Shown here piece after piece: positions 45,978-54,908 of a DNA stretch of 64,000 bases. The notes beneath the pieces were generated by a model that saw nothing but the letters and a program-made list of their open reading frames with translations, had not been told where the DNA came from and searched no databases. The translations under genes and the position numbers were made by a program. Numbering within the stretch: position 1 is the first letter of the stretch; every line of letters starts with the position of its first letter. The DNA comes from Paracoccaceae bacterium (GTDB lineage: Bacteria; Pseudomonadota; Alphaproteobacteria; Rhodobacterales; Rhodobacteraceae): assembly GCA_027489375.1 (NCBI GenBank), contig JAIXZW010000007.1:248001-312000 (forward strand), given 5' to 3'.

Positions 45978-46703
45978 ATGTCTGATGCAAAGATACGCCT
46001 CTATGTAGAGCACCCCTTGGGGACGGGGCAAGCCGTGCCCCTGACCGCCGATCAGGCGCATTACCTTTTTGCGGTGATGCGTCTTGGCAAGGGGGCGGCT
46101 GTCCTGTTGTTCAACGGGCGGGACGGCGAATGGCGCGCCGAGGTGGCCGAGGCCGGAAAGCGCGGCGGCATCCTGATCTGCACAGACCAGACCCGCCCGC
46201 TGCAACTGCCGCCCGATCTCTGGCTTCTCTTCGCGCCGATCAAAAAGGCCCGCACCGATTTCATCGTGGAAAAGGCGGCCGAGATGGGGGCGGCGCGGAT
46301 CGTCCCCGTCCAGACCCGCCACACCAATTCCGAACGCATCCGGCAGGACCGCCTGCAAGCCCATGCGGTCGAGGCCGCCGAACAATGCGGCGGCACCTTC
46401 GTGCCCGAAGTCGCCGACCTCCAGCACCTCGACAAACTCCTCGACACATGGCCCGAGGGTCGCCGCATCCTCTGGTGCGACGAAACCAAGGTCGGCGCGC
46501 AGGTTGCCCTGTCCGGCGCGACCTCTGGCCCTTGGGCCATCCTGATCGGGCCGGAGGGCGGCTTTTCCGACACCGAACAGAAGCGTCTGCGCGCCATGCC
46601 GCAGGTTCTGCCCGTCAGCCTCGGCCCCCGCATCCTGCGCGCCGATACGGCGGCGGTGGCGGCGCTGACGCTCTGGCAAGCCAATCTCGGGGATTGGAAT
46701 TGA
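45978..46703 (+). CDS. rsmE: 16S rRNA m3U1498 methyltransferase
   Basis: 241-aa SPOUT-class enzyme that methylates U1498 of 16S rRNA. Conserved HYLFAVMRLGKG, KKARTDFIVEKAAEMG, IGPEGGFSDTE and LGPRILRADTA (knot and SAM site) are all present. ATG at 45978 with AGGG eight nt upstream; a GTG at 45969 is also in frame. The next gene overlaps by four nt. Confidence 0.95.
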   Translation: MSDAKIRLYVEHPLGTGQAVPLTADQAHYLFAVMRLGKGAAVLLFNGRDGEWRAEVAEAGKRGGILICTDQTRPLQLPPDLWLLFAPIKKARTDFIVEKAAEMGAARIVPVQTRHTNSERIRQDRLQAHAVEAAEQCGGTFVPEVADLQHLDKLLDTWPEGRRILWCDETKVGAQVALSGATSGPWAILIGPEGGFSDTEQKRLRAMPQVLPVSLGPRILRADTAAVAALTLWQANLGDWN

Positions 46704-47248
46704 TCCGGGACGAAGCCGCCCTTTGGCTGCACCGCTGGCGCGAAGTGCTCGCGGCGGGCGGGGCCGTTCTTTTCGGGCTATGGGTCGCGTCGAAGGGGGG
46801 CTTCTTGCTCATGCCCGCGGGTCTGGCCATCGCTGCCGTGGCGGCCGGTCTTACCCTGCAAGCCTTCCGCCGGATGCGCTTTGCCCAAGCAACCGCAGCG
46901 CCCGGCATCGTCGAGGTCGACGAAGCGCAGATCGCCTACCTGTCCGCCGAAGGCGGCGGCTTCGTCAGCCTGTCCGACCTCATGGAAATCCGCCTTCTCG
47001 CGCTGCGGGGCCGACGGTTCTGGCGTCTGCGCCAAGCCGATGGCCAAGCCCTGCTCATCCCCGTCGACGCCGCAGGGGCCGACCAGCTTTTCGATGCCTT
47101 CACCGTCCTTCCCGGCATGGACAGCGCAGCCCTTGTCGCAGCCGTCGAAGGAAATGGCGCTTCCCGTGCTTCGCTTCCGGCACTGGACGGGATAAGCCAT
47201 ATCGTCTGGCAGCGTCCCGGCAAGGGGATTGCCACCCGACAGCCTTAA
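46700..47248 (+). CDS. Conserved hypothetical membrane protein
   Basis: 182-aa protein with a likely TTG start at 46700 overlapping the rsmE stop (TTGA), so translation is probably coupled. Two hydrophobic segments near residues 17-55 (VLAAGGAVLFGLWVA and LMPAGLAIAAVAAGLTL) are followed by a soluble part with IVEVDEAQIAYLSAEGGGFV and ALLIPVDAAGADQLFD. No domain recognised. It seems to be a rhodobacterial protein of the rsmE neighbourhood; function unknown. Confidence 0.7.
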   Translation: MIRDEAALWLHRWREVLAAGGAVLFGLWVASKGGFLLMPAGLAIAAVAAGLTLQAFRRMRFAQATAAPGIVEVDEAQIAYLSAEGGGFVSLSDLMEIRLLALRGRRFWRLRQADGQALLIPVDAAGADQLFDAFTVLPGMDSAALVAAVEGNGASRASLPALDGISHIVWQRPGKGIATRQP

Positions 47249-47335
47249 CGACGTTCGCCCTCTTGACTTGCCCGCCGCGCCAAAGCACCTGTTTCATCCT
47301 GAACGACACCGTCAACTTTTTCCGGAGCGCCCTTC

Positions 47336-48682
47336 ATGTCCATTCCCCAATCCGGCGGCGGAGTGATCGAACATTTCGGGCAACTCGCCGAGATGATGGA
47401 GGCGGGGTGCAAACCCAAATCCGATTGGCGCATCGGCACCGAGCATGAAAAGTTCGGCTGGCTCACCGCCGACCGCCGCCCCCTGCCCTATGACGGCGCA
47501 TCCTCGATCCGCACGCTCTTCACCGAGCTTTCCGCCCGCTTCGGCTGGACTCCCGTGCGCGAGGGCGAGAATGTCATCGGCCTGACGCGGAACGGCGCGA
47601 ACATCAGCCTTGAACCCGGCGGACAGTTCGAGCTTTCGGGCGCGGCCGTGGCGAACATGAACGAAACCGCCTCCGAATTGCAGAACCATCTGGACGAGGT
47701 ACGCAGCATCGCCGAACCGCTCGGCATCAAATTCATGGGGATCGGTGCGGCACCGGAATGGAGCCATGCCGACATGCCCGTCATGCCCAAGGGCCGCTAC
47801 CGCCTGATGACCGATTACATGGGGCGTGTCGGCACGCATGGCACGCAGATGATGTATCGCACCTCGACGGTGCAGGTGAATCTCGACTACGCCTCGGAAG
47901 CGGACATGGTGAAGAAACTGCGCGTGTCGCTGGCCTTGCAGCCTGTGGCGACCGCCCTCTTCGCCTCCTCCCCCTTCTTCGACGGCAAGCCCAACAAGCA
48001 CAAATCATGGCGCTCGCGCATCTGGCGGGGCTTGGACGACAGCCGCACGGGGATGCTGCCCTTTGCCTTCGAAGAGGGCTTCGGCTTCCAGCGCTATGTG
48101 GACTGGGTGCTCGACGTGCCGATGTATTTCGTCTACCGCGACGGCAAATACATCAACGCGCTCGGCCAGTCCTTCCGCGATTTCCTCAAAGGCGAATTGC
48201 CCGCCATGCCGGGGGAAAAGCCCACGCTGTCGGATTGGGCGGACCATATGACCACCGTCTTCCCTGAAGCACGGGTCAAGAAATACATCGAAATGCGCGG
48301 CGCGGATTGCGGCGATCAGGCCCATATCAACGCCCTGCCCGCCTTCTGGGTCGGGCTGATGTATGACCAGACGGCGCTGGATTCGGCTTGGGATCTGGTC
48401 AAGGGCTTCGATACCGAAACCCGCGAAGGGCTGCGCGTCGCCGCCTCTGTCGTTGCCCTGCAAGGCGAGGCGAACGGGGTCAAACTGCTCGACCTCGCCC
48501 GCGCCGCCGTGGCGCTGTCCCATGCGGGCCTTGCGGCGCGGGGACTGGGCGAAGAGCGCTTCCTTGCGCCGCTCATGCAATCCATCGCCACGGGCAAGAC
48601 GCAAGCCGACCGCTGGCTGGAGCTTTACAACGGCGCTTGGGGCAAAAGTCTTGCGCCGATCTATGAGGCGGCGAGCCTGTAA
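47336..48682 (+). CDS. gshA: Glutamate--cysteine ligase
   Basis: 448-aa GCS2-type gamma-glutamylcysteine synthetase (plant and alphaproteobacterial class), first step of glutathione synthesis. RIGTEHEKFGW, SLEPGGQFELSG, MYRTSTVQVNLDY and GLDDSRTGMLPFAF are class hallmarks. The ATG at 47336 fits homologues. The stop is followed by an array of four hairpins and a shared terminator before the convergent atp operon. Confidence 0.95.
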   Translation: MSIPQSGGGVIEHFGQLAEMMEAGCKPKSDWRIGTEHEKFGWLTADRRPLPYDGASSIRTLFTELSARFGWTPVREGENVIGLTRNGANISLEPGGQFELSGAAVANMNETASELQNHLDEVRSIAEPLGIKFMGIGAAPEWSHADMPVMPKGRYRLMTDYMGRVGTHGTQMMYRTSTVQVNLDYASEADMVKKLRVSLALQPVATALFASSPFFDGKPNKHKSWRSRIWRGLDDSRTGMLPFAFEEGFGFQRYVDWVLDVPMYFVYRDGKYINALGQSFRDFLKGELPAMPGEKPTLSDWADHMTTVFPEARVKKYIEMRGADCGDQAHINALPAFWVGLMYDQTALDSAWDLVKGFDTETREGLRVAASVVALQGEANGVKLLDLARAAVALSHAGLAARGLGEERFLAPLMQSIATGKTQADRWLELYNGAWGKSLAPIYEAASL

Positions 48683-48684
48683 GG

Positions 48685-48800
48685 CGTTTTCTGACGCAGA
48701 AAACGGCGCGGAATTTGACGCAAATTCCGCCGCCCCCCTTCAAGGGTGGGACACCGATTTTTGCGCCAAAAATCGGTCCGAAATCTGCGCCAGATTTCGG
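48685..48800. repeat. Array of four small hairpins (array A)
   Basis: Four near-perfect inverted repeats in a row between gshA and the atp operon: H1 48685-48705 (arm CGTTTTCTG, loop ACG), H2 48708-48730 (arm GCGGAATTTG, loop ACG), H3 48753-48777 (arm ACCGATTTTTG, loop CGC), H4 48778-48800 (arm CCGAAATCTG, loop CGC). Centres of H1-H2 and of H3-H4 are 24 nt apart. Every stem is closed by G-C around a 3-nt loop. The same order recurs at 54909-55017. Not protein coding. Confidence 0.85.
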
Positions 48801-48812
48801 CCACGCAAAGCA

Positions 48813-48842
48813 AAAGGCCCGCAGATTGCTCTGCGGGCCTTT
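48813..48842. terminator. Bidirectional terminator between gshA and the atp F0 operon
   Basis: 13-bp perfect stem AAAGGCCCGCAGA / TCTGCGGGCCTTT with loop TTGC, flanked by A-run and T-run so it can stop transcription from both sides. It is 20 nt after the stop of atpF on the minus strand. Confidence 0.85.
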
Positions 48843-48861
48843 CGTCATTTCTGCGCAGCAC

Positions 48862-49419
48862 TCAGTGCAGCTTGGCATCCACCTGCGCGATGGCGGCGTC
48901 GATGGACGCGGCAGCGCCCTCGGCCGTCATCTGCTTGGCCAGCACGTCACCGGCAGCGGCAACGGCTACGGCAATCGCCTGATCCTTGACCGCGCGGATG
49001 GCCGACTGCTCGGCCGAAGCGATCTGGTCTTCCGCAGCCGCAACGCGGCGGGCGATCGACACTTTCAGGTCGGCTTTGGCTTGCGCCGCAGCGGCCATCG
49101 CTTCTTCCTTGGCAGAGGCAACGATCCGCTCGGACTGTTCGGCCACGTCCTTCTGCTTCTTCTCATAGGAAGCCAGCAGCGCCTTGGCCTCGTCCCGCAG
49201 GGCGCGGGCTTCGTCCAGCTCTGCCTTGATCTGCACGGCGCGCGCGTCGAGCAGACCACCGATCTTGGCCGGAGCCTTCGCGTAAAGCAGGATGCCGACG
49301 AACAGGACAAAGGCCAGCAGCACAACGAAGTTGGTGTTGTGCAGCGAGAAGAACGGCCCACCCGCCGCGAAGGCAGGCGAAGCGGCGGTCAGCGCGAAAA
49401 GCGCAATCAGCTTTTTCAT
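48862..49419 (-). CDS. atpF: ATP synthase F0 subunit b
   Basis: 185-aa peripheral-stalk subunit. N-terminal signal-like segment, membrane helix (FVVLLAFVLFVGILLYA, about 32-48) and then a long charged coiled coil ending in the delta-binding region. It is the last gene of atpI-B-E-X-F. The cleavable-looking N-terminus (ASPAFAAGG) is common in rhodobacterial b subunits. The b' subunit ends four nt before its start. Confidence 0.93.
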   Translation of the reverse strand: MKKLIALFALTAASPAFAAGGPFFSLHNTNFVVLLAFVLFVGILLYAKAPAKIGGLLDARAVQIKAELDEARALRDEAKALLASYEKKQKDVAEQSERIVASAKEEAMAAAAQAKADLKVSIARRVAAAEDQIASAEQSAIRAVKDQAIAVAVAAAGDVLAKQMTAEGAAASIDAAIAQVDAKLH

Positions 49420-49423
49420 CGCA

Positions 49424-49969
49424 TCAGCCTTTCAGACGGGCGGCGACAGCCGCGTTCACGCTTGCCGCATCGGCCTTGCCACCCAAAGCCGAAACCAGCT
49501 CTTTGGCGGTGTCCTTGGCGACTGCGGTGACAGCCTCCACGGCGCCGGCGCGGATTTCCGCGATGCGCTTTTCCGATTCCGCAGCCTTGGCCGCGATTTC
49601 GGCATCCGCCTTGGCGGTGGCCTTGTCGAGGTCCTTCTGGATCTCGGCACGGGCTTCGGCGACGATCTTGGCCGCTTCCACACGGGCACGGGCCAGCGCG
49701 TCGTTATAGGCCTGTTCGGCGGCCACGGCCTTCTGCTTCAGCTCTTCGGCTGCGGCGAGGTCATTGGTCATGGTCCCCTTGCGCTCGGCCAGAACGGCAC
49801 CGATGCGCGGCAGGGCGATCCGCGACAGGATGAAATAGATCACGACAAGCGTGACCACGAGCCAGAAGATCTGGTTCGGGAAGGTCGAGAAATCGAGCTG
49901 GGGCATCCCAGCCTTTCCGGCCTCATGTGCGGCGCCAGCTACTTCGGCCGCCGTATTTTCGGTCGCCAT
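49424..49969 (-). CDS. atpX: ATP synthase F0 subunit b'
   Basis: 181-aa second stalk subunit as found in photosynthetic and related alphaproteobacteria, forming a b/b' heterodimer with the next gene. [20 protein letters not shown] leads into the membrane helix, then a long Ala/Glu/Lys coiled coil. Lies between atpE and atpF. A GC hairpin separates it from atpE. Confidence 0.93.
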   Translation of the reverse strand: MATENTAAEVAGAAHEAGKAGMPQLDFSTFPNQIFWLVVTLVVIYFILSRIALPRIGAVLAERKGTMTNDLAAAEELKQKAVAAEQAYNDALARARVEAAKIVAEARAEIQKDLDKATAKADAEIAAKAAESEKRIAEIRAGAVEAVTAVAKDTAKELVSALGGKADAASVNAAVAARLKG

Positions 49970-50000
49970 GTCGTCCTCCGTCGGCCCCTAGAACTTGCAA

Positions 50001-50031
50001 GGGGGGCGCGGGCGTCACACCCGCGCACCCC
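50001..50031 (-). promoter_or_regulatory. Hairpin between atpE and atpX
   Basis: GC-rich inverted repeat (GGCGCGGG facing CCCGCGC, extended by GGGG/CCCC) 22-52 nt after the atpE stop. In atp operons a hairpin after the c-subunit gene often protects the message or reduces read-through, which fits the need for many c subunits per complex. Inference from position. Confidence 0.45.
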
Positions 50032-50053
50032 TTTCGTCAGGATGCGGAGGATA

Positions 50054-50293
50054 TCAGACTGCGAACATCAGCAGCAGAGCGACGAGGAACGAGAAGATCC
50101 CCAGAGCTTCGGCGAAGGCCAGACCGATGAAGAGGGTCGCGGTCTGCGAACCGGCGGCCGACGGGTTGCGCAGGGCGCCAGCGAGGAAGTTGCCCGCAAC
50201 GGCGCCAACGCCGATGGCGGCTGCGCCCGAACCGATGGCGGCAAGGCCAGCACCGATGAATTTGCCCAGAGCGGCTGCAGCGACGAGTTCCAT
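50054..50293 (-). CDS. atpE: ATP synthase F0 subunit c
   Basis: 79-aa c-ring subunit with two membrane helices joined by the polar loop ARNP-type sequence (ALRNPSA). The proton-carrying Glu lies in [12 protein letters not shown]. The glycine/alanine-rich first helix is typical. ATG at 50293 has GGAG seven nt upstream; an in-frame reading to 50371 has no similarity. Confidence 0.96.
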   Translation of the reverse strand: MELVAAAALGKFIGAGLAAIGSGAAAIGVGAVAGNFLAGALRNPSAAGSQTATLFIGLAFAEALGIFSFLVALLLMFAV

Positions 50294-50348
50294 TTGTATC
50301 TCCTTGACGATGGATGTTCGTGTGTTGGTAGGTCTGACAGGCGTTGGC

Positions 50349-51122
50349 TTAGTGGCCGGGATGCAGCGCATCCTTGAGGTAGACGCAGGTCAGGATGGTA
50401 AAGACGTAAGCTTGGATGAAGGCGACGAGCACTTCGAGGCCGTAGATGGCGGTGATGGCCAGAACCGACACGGGCGTCACGACGACACCGATGGTCGAGA
50501 TCAGGATCATCGGAGCGAAGGCGGCAAACACCTTCATCACCGCGTGGCCCGCCATGATGTTGCCCGCAAGACGGATCGAGTGGCTGACGGGACGCACGAA
50601 GTAGGAAATGAGTTCGATCACGGCGATGATCGGGCGCAGCGCAAGCGGCGCGTCCTTCATCCAGAACAGGCCGAGGAAATGCGCGCCATGCAGGATGAAG
50701 CCGAGCAGCGTCACGGCGATGAACACCCCGAAGCCGAGGATCGCGGTCACGGCGATATGCGAGGTCGTGGTGAACGATCCGGGGATCAGGCCGAGGAAGT
50801 TCGAGAAGAGGATGAACAGGAAGACCGTGAAGATGTAGGGGAAATACTTCACCCCGTCATGGCCGGTCACGTCTTCGACCATCTTGTAGACGAAGCCGTA
50901 GGCGAGTTCCGCCACGGACTGCACGCGGGTCGGGATCACGGCGCGGCCACGGGTGCCGATGACGAACAGGGCGATCACGCAAAGGATCGCCAGCGCCATC
51001 CACAACGTCACGTTGGTGGGCGTATACCACTGGATCGGGCCTTCGCCGAAGAGCGGATGGATTTCGAACTGCTGGAGCGGGTGGAACGCCAGTCCGCCTT
51101 CGCTATGTGCCTCGCCTGCCAC
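50349..51122 (-). CDS. atpB: ATP synthase F0 subunit a
   Basis: 257-aa proton-channel subunit with about six membrane segments; the essential Arg is in [18 protein letters not shown], the usual helix-5 motif. The start is a GTG at 51122, two nt after the atpI stop, giving [10 protein letters not shown]; the SD AGAGGAAG lies in the end of atpI. A longer frame to 51473 runs antisense to nothing known but overlaps atpI and is rejected. Confidence 0.95.
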   Translation of the reverse strand: MAGEAHSEGGLAFHPLQQFEIHPLFGEGPIQWYTPTNVTLWMALAILCVIALFVIGTRGRAVIPTRVQSVAELAYGFVYKMVEDVTGHDGVKYFPYIFTVFLFILFSNFLGLIPGSFTTTSHIAVTAILGFGVFIAVTLLGFILHGAHFLGLFWMKDAPLALRPIIAVIELISYFVRPVSHSIRLAGNIMAGHAVMKVFAAFAPMILISTIGVVVTPVSVLAITAIYGLEVLVAFIQAYVFTILTCVYLKDALHPGH

Positions 51123-51124
51123 GT

Positions 51125-51457
51125 TCAGTCTTCCTCTTGCTTGGCAGCCGTCGCCGCCGTCCGTTCCTGCACTTCTCTGGCCGAGCGCAGCATGGTCTTC
51201 ACACCCGCCGCCAGCCCCGCCAGTATGAACAGCACCAGAAACACCGGCATCGTCCCCAAAAGGGTATCCAGCCCGTATCCGATGCCGAAGCCGATCGCGA
51301 GACCGGCCACAAGCTCGATGACCATCCGCCACGCAAGTTGCGCTTGCGAATAGTCTTCCTTCTGGTGGGTCCGGCGCGGCCCTTCGACCACCGCCTTCGC
51401 CGCTGCGATCCGTTTCTCGAGTGCCGCGAGGCGCTCTTGATCGGGTTCTTCGGCCAC
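51125..51457 (-). CDS. atpI: ATP synthase protein I
   Basis: 110-aa assembly factor-like protein with two membrane segments ([19 protein letters not shown] and [16 protein letters not shown]) and charged ends. First gene of the F0 operon atpI-B-E-X-F; a role in c-ring assembly is known for the family. The F1 operon is not in the window, as is usual for these bacteria. Confidence 0.92.
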   Translation of the reverse strand: MAEEPDQERLAALEKRIAAAKAVVEGPRRTHQKEDYSQAQLAWRMVIELVAGLAIGFGIGYGLDTLLGTMPVFLVLFILAGLAAGVKTMLRSAREVQERTAATAAKQEED

Positions 51458-51684
51458 GGCGCGCCCCCTCCATCAGTCGGGCGGAAACTACGGAGCGAAG
51501 GGTGGCAAGTCAAGGCGTGAATCGGAACACAGCAACGCCGTCAACACACTGAAAAAAAACGGTTAAATCACATCCAGACGCTTTCGTCGCAGCCCGCCCC
51601 AAGGCCCCGCCCACCCCATCCGCTCCAAAGCCCATATTCAACCATCAGGTTGACGATCCTGCAGCCACCCGCCAAGGTCCGCGC

Positions 51685-52053
51685 ATGGCCGCCACGCTCG
51701 ACACCATCTTTTCCGCCCTTGCCGACCCGACAAGACGGGCGATCCTGACCATGCTGCTCGAAGACGACATGGCCGTCACCGACGTTGCGGAACCCTTCCG
51801 CATGTCGCTCGCCGCCATTTCCAAACACCTCGCCGTGCTGGCCGAGGCAGGCCTGATCGTGCAGGAAAAGCGCGGTCGCGTGAAATGGTGCAAGCTGGAG
51901 CCTGACGCGCTGCGGGCGGCGTCGGTCTGGATGCAGGGGTTCGGGCAGTTCGACCCGCTCGACCTCGACGATTTCGAACGCTTTCTGGAAGCCGAGCTAT
52001 CCGACCCGACCGAAGACGGGGGGCCAGCCCCCCGCCCCCCCCGGGATATTTGA
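51685..52053 (+). CDS. ArsR-family transcriptional regulator
   Basis: 122-aa winged-helix regulator (IFSALADPTRRAILTMLL, then MSLAAISKHLAVLAEAGLI as the recognition helix, then EKRGRVKWCKLEP for the wing). The segment after about residue 108 (EDGGPAPRPPRDI) is encoded by the start of an intergenic repeat, and its stop codon is the TGA of ATATTTGA. So the C-terminal tail is repeat-derived. It may be an insertion-altered end or a natural read-in. Effector unknown; the group often works with metals or activator-of-Hsp90-type partners. Confidence 0.88.
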   Translation: MAATLDTIFSALADPTRRAILTMLLEDDMAVTDVAEPFRMSLAAISKHLAVLAEAGLIVQEKRGRVKWCKLEPDALRAASVWMQGFGQFDPLDLDDFERFLEAELSDPTEDGGPAPRPPRDI

Positions 52054-52138
52054 ACCAGTGTGAAAGGGCGAAGGGGTCTGCTCTTTCACCTTTGCCCAAA
52101 TACTCTCGGGGGGTGCGGGGGGCAGACGGCCCCCCGCC
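52017..52138. repeat. Intergenic repeat, inverted pair g (overlaps the ArsR coding end)
   Basis: Forward copy: GGGGGGCCAGCCCCCCGC stem, CCCCCCCCGGGATATTTGA and CCAGTGTGAAAGGG. Reverse copy: CTTTCACCTTTGCCCAAATA, CTCTCGGGGGG, then a stem GGGGGG-CAGACGG-CCCCCC at about 52118-52136. The forward copy overlaps the last codons and stop of the ArsR gene. Convergent junction with matB. Confidence 0.85.
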
Positions 52139-52141
52139 CTG

Positions 52142-53647
52142 TCAGCCGAACCAGCCTTTATAGGTTTCGCGCAGCAGGTTCTTCTGCACCTTGCCCATCG
52201 TGTTGCGCGGCAGGGCGTCGACGATGACCGCAGCCTTGGGCTGCTTGAAGCGGGCAAGCGCGGGGGCGATTTCGGCAAGCACCTTGTCGGCCTCGAGAAC
52301 CATACCCTTTTGCGGGACGATCACGGCAAAGACCGCCTCGCCAAAGTCTTTGTGCGGGATGCCGATCACGGCACTTTCCAGAACGCCCGCCGCCGCGTCG
52401 AGCAAAAGCTCCACCTCCTTGGGATAGACGTTGTAGCCCCCCGTGATCACCAGATCCTTGGCACGCCCGACGATGCGCACATAGCCGTCGGGATCGCGCT
52501 GCCCCAGATCGCCGGTGATGAACCAGCCATCCGCGCGCAGCTCTTCCGCCGTCTTTTCCGGCATCTGCCAATAGCCTTGGAACACATTCGGCCCGCGCAC
52601 CTCGATCATGCCGACCTCGCCCGCCGCAGCCTCGCACCCGTCAAGGACGATCCGCACCTCCACCCCGTCGAGCGGCAACCCGACCGTCCCCGCACGGCGC
52701 TCGCCGTCATAGGGGTTGGAGGTGTTCATATTCGTCTCGGTCATCCCGTAACGTTCGAGGATGCGGTGGCCGGTCCGCGCCTCCCAGTCGAGCTGCGTTT
52801 CGGCCAGAAGCGGTGCGGACCCCGAAACGAACAGCCGCATATGCGCGACGGCCTCGCGGGTCAGCGCGGGCTCGTCCAGAAGGCGGGTGTAGAAGGTTGG
52901 CACGCCCATCAGCACCGTGGCCTGCGGCAGATGCGCCATCACGCGACCCGCATCGAAGCCCGGCAGCCAGATCATCGACGCGCCCGACAGAAGCGCCACG
53001 TTCGAGGCGACGAAGAGCCCGTGGGTGTGAAAGATCGGCAGCGCGTGCAGCAACACATCCTCTGCCGTGAAGCGCCACGCCTTTACCAGCACCTCGGCAT
53101 TGGACAGCAGGTTCCTGTGGCTGAGCATCGCCCCCTTCGACCGCCCCGTCGTCCCCGAGGTGTAAAGAAGCGCCGCAAGATCATCCGGCCCGCAGTCGGC
53201 AGGGTTCACCCGCCCGGCCGCGCCTTCGGCCAGATCGGCCAATGTGCCGCCCCCCGCCGCATCCATCGTCAAAAGGTCAGCCCCGTGCCGCGCGGCCACC
53301 CCGGCCAATTCCACCGCACGGGCCGCATCGCAGACAAAGACACGTGGCCGCGCATCGCCGAGGAAATAATCCACCTCCGCCGCCGTATAGGCCGTGTTCA
53401 GTGGCAGAAACACCGCCCCAAGCGCGACCGACGCCGCGTAAAGCGCCAGCGCTTCCGGCGTCTTGGGAACCTGCACCGCAACCCTCTGACCCTTGGTCAC
53501 GCCCAGCGCCGCCAGAGCATTGGCCTGACGCGCGATCATACGGAAGAAGGCATCACCGGACACACTGCGCCCACCCTCAAGTCGCAAGAGAGCCGCATCG
53601 CGGCCCTGCAGCGGGGCAAAGAGTGCATCGAAAAGATGGTTCGGCAT
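52142..53647 (-). CDS. matB: Malonyl-CoA synthetase MatB
   Basis: 501-aa acyl-adenylate-forming enzyme that makes malonyl-CoA from malonate. The AMP-binding signature LLYTSGTTGRSKGAMLSH, the segments LHALPIFHTHGLFVASN and RYGMTETNMNTSNPYDG, and the C-terminal PRNTMGKVQKNLLRETYK match the well-studied rhizobial/Rhodopseudomonas MatB along the whole chain; the catalytic Lys of A10 is in MGKVQKN. No matA or transporter lies beside it. ATG at 53647 is the start fitting homologues. Confidence 0.92.
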   Translation of the reverse strand: MPNHLFDALFAPLQGRDAALLRLEGGRSVSGDAFFRMIARQANALAALGVTKGQRVAVQVPKTPEALALYAASVALGAVFLPLNTAYTAAEVDYFLGDARPRVFVCDAARAVELAGVAARHGADLLTMDAAGGGTLADLAEGAAGRVNPADCGPDDLAALLYTSGTTGRSKGAMLSHRNLLSNAEVLVKAWRFTAEDVLLHALPIFHTHGLFVASNVALLSGASMIWLPGFDAGRVMAHLPQATVLMGVPTFYTRLLDEPALTREAVAHMRLFVSGSAPLLAETQLDWEARTGHRILERYGMTETNMNTSNPYDGERRAGTVGLPLDGVEVRIVLDGCEAAAGEVGMIEVRGPNVFQGYWQMPEKTAEELRADGWFITGDLGQRDPDGYVRIVGRAKDLVITGGYNVYPKEVELLLDAAAGVLESAVIGIPHKDFGEAVFAVIVPQKGMVLEADKVLAEIAPALARFKQPKAAVIVDALPRNTMGKVQKNLLRETYKGWFG

Positions 53648-53856
53648 GATGGCCCCTATGGCTTGGTGCCGTCCCGTTCTGCCACGGGGACTCGGCCTTC
53701 TCAAGCTGCGGGCACGGCCAGCATTCGTATCAGCTCCGGCGCGAAACGGACGATTTCGCACCAAGCCCGCAGAATCACCCCTGTTCCGCCAAATTGCCGC
53801 CGTTGTTGGCAAACCATATTCATACCCGTAAAACCGCATGCAACGGAGGGCGGCAC

Positions 53857-54024
53857 ATGAAACTCGGCCTGGCCTTGCTTGCCCGGTTCACCCTGTTCCG
53901 GCACCGCCGCGAACAGCTCGACCCTCGGTTCGACCAGCGCCTGCAGCGGCTCGGCGCACGCGAAGGGCTGCGGGCCGTTCAGTCGGGCCCGTTCAGAGGT
54001 CGGCCCGCACGCCCGGAAGTCTGA
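53857..54024 (+). CDS. Small basic protein (hypothetical)
   Basis: Possible 55-aa protein, Arg-rich (LFRHRREQLDPRFDQRLQRL), with GGAGGG seven nt before an ATG. It overlaps the end of mipZ on the opposite strand by 32 nt. No domain recognised. The good ribosome binding site is the main support; it could be a chance frame. Confidence 0.35.
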   Translation: MKLGLALLARFTLFRHRREQLDPRFDQRLQRLGAREGLRAVQSGPFRGRPARPEV

Positions 54025-54802
54025 GTTCGGTCAGCAGGTCGCGCACCTCTTGTCGTGCAGCGATGTTTGACATGTTCAACTGGTCCACCCCCGTTTCCCG
54101 AAGGTCGAGCAGCGTCAGCCCGCGGGGGAAAAGTTCGCGGAAGATCACCCGTTCGGAAAAGCCGGGGGCAACGCGGAAACCGATCCGGCGCGAGAGTTCC
54201 TCGAGCGCCGCGCCGACCTTCTTCTTGTTATGCATCTGCTGCGCGCCCAGACGGTTGCGCACGACGATCCAGTCGATCGGCTTGAGCCCGGCCTGAGCCC
54301 GCGACTGCCGTGCGGCCCAGACCATTTCGGAATAGATCGACGGCCCCTTAACCTTGCCCGTTTCCGCATCCACCCGCGCCAGCAGGTCGAAATCGACGAA
54401 GCTGTCGTTCATCGGCGTGATCAGCGTATCCGCCAGCGTATGGGCAACCTGGCTAAGGCGTGTGTGCGATCCGGGGCAGTCGATGACGATAAAGTCGGAC
54501 ACCGGCTCCAACGCCGAAATTCCGGCGGCAAGGCGGGCATCGAATGGATTTTCGCCAGCTTGCAACGAAGCGGGGTCCACCTCGGGCAATTCGCGGTAAT
54601 CCGGTGTCGGCAAGGTCAGGCCCATACGGGCGAGATACGCGGTGCGGTTCTCGATGTAGCGCCCAAAGCTCTTCTGCCGCAGATCAAGGTCCATCGCTCC
54701 GACCCTATAGCCCAGCCGTACCAGCGCCGTCGCAACATGCATGCAGGTCGTGGATTTCCCCGACCCGCCCTTCTCGTTTCCGACGACGATGATATGCGCC
54801 AT
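53993..54802 (-). CDS. mipZ: Division-plane positioning ATPase MipZ
   Basis: 269-aa ParA-type ATPase that forms a gradient from the origin-bound ParB and keeps FtsZ away from the poles in alphaproteobacteria. Deviant Walker A GNEKGGSGKST at residues 7-17, Walker B IVIDCPGS, and MipZ-specific C-terminal RVIFRELFPRGLTLLDL. ATG at 54802 gives the usual MAHIIVVGN start; a GTG nine nt upstream is in frame. It neighbours rpmE/rplS with a hairpin array between. Confidence 0.94.
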   Translation of the reverse strand: MAHIIVVGNEKGGSGKSTTCMHVATALVRLGYRVGAMDLDLRQKSFGRYIENRTAYLARMGLTLPTPDYRELPEVDPASLQAGENPFDARLAAGISALEPVSDFIVIDCPGSHTRLSQVAHTLADTLITPMNDSFVDFDLLARVDAETGKVKGPSIYSEMVWAARQSRAQAGLKPIDWIVVRNRLGAQQMHNKKKVGAALEELSRRIGFRVAPGFSERVIFRELFPRGLTLLDLRETGVDQLNMSNIAARQEVRDLLTELRLPGVRADL

Positions 54803-54908
54803 GACCAACACTTCCCCAAAGCAGCGACAGCGCCGTTCATGGCAAGGTCGGGGGCAAAGGGAAAGGGGGCAGACCGAGAATTTCGCGGGACGTGTCGCGC
54901 GGGCGGGA

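Noticed and set aside
47263..47335. TTGACT as the -35 of a gshA promoter
   Set aside because: The sequence about 17 nt downstream has no -10-like hexamer, so no promoter is called.
48685..48800. Hairpin arrays as a CRISPR array
   Set aside because: Units differ in sequence, are themselves palindromic and have no spacers or cas genes nearby.
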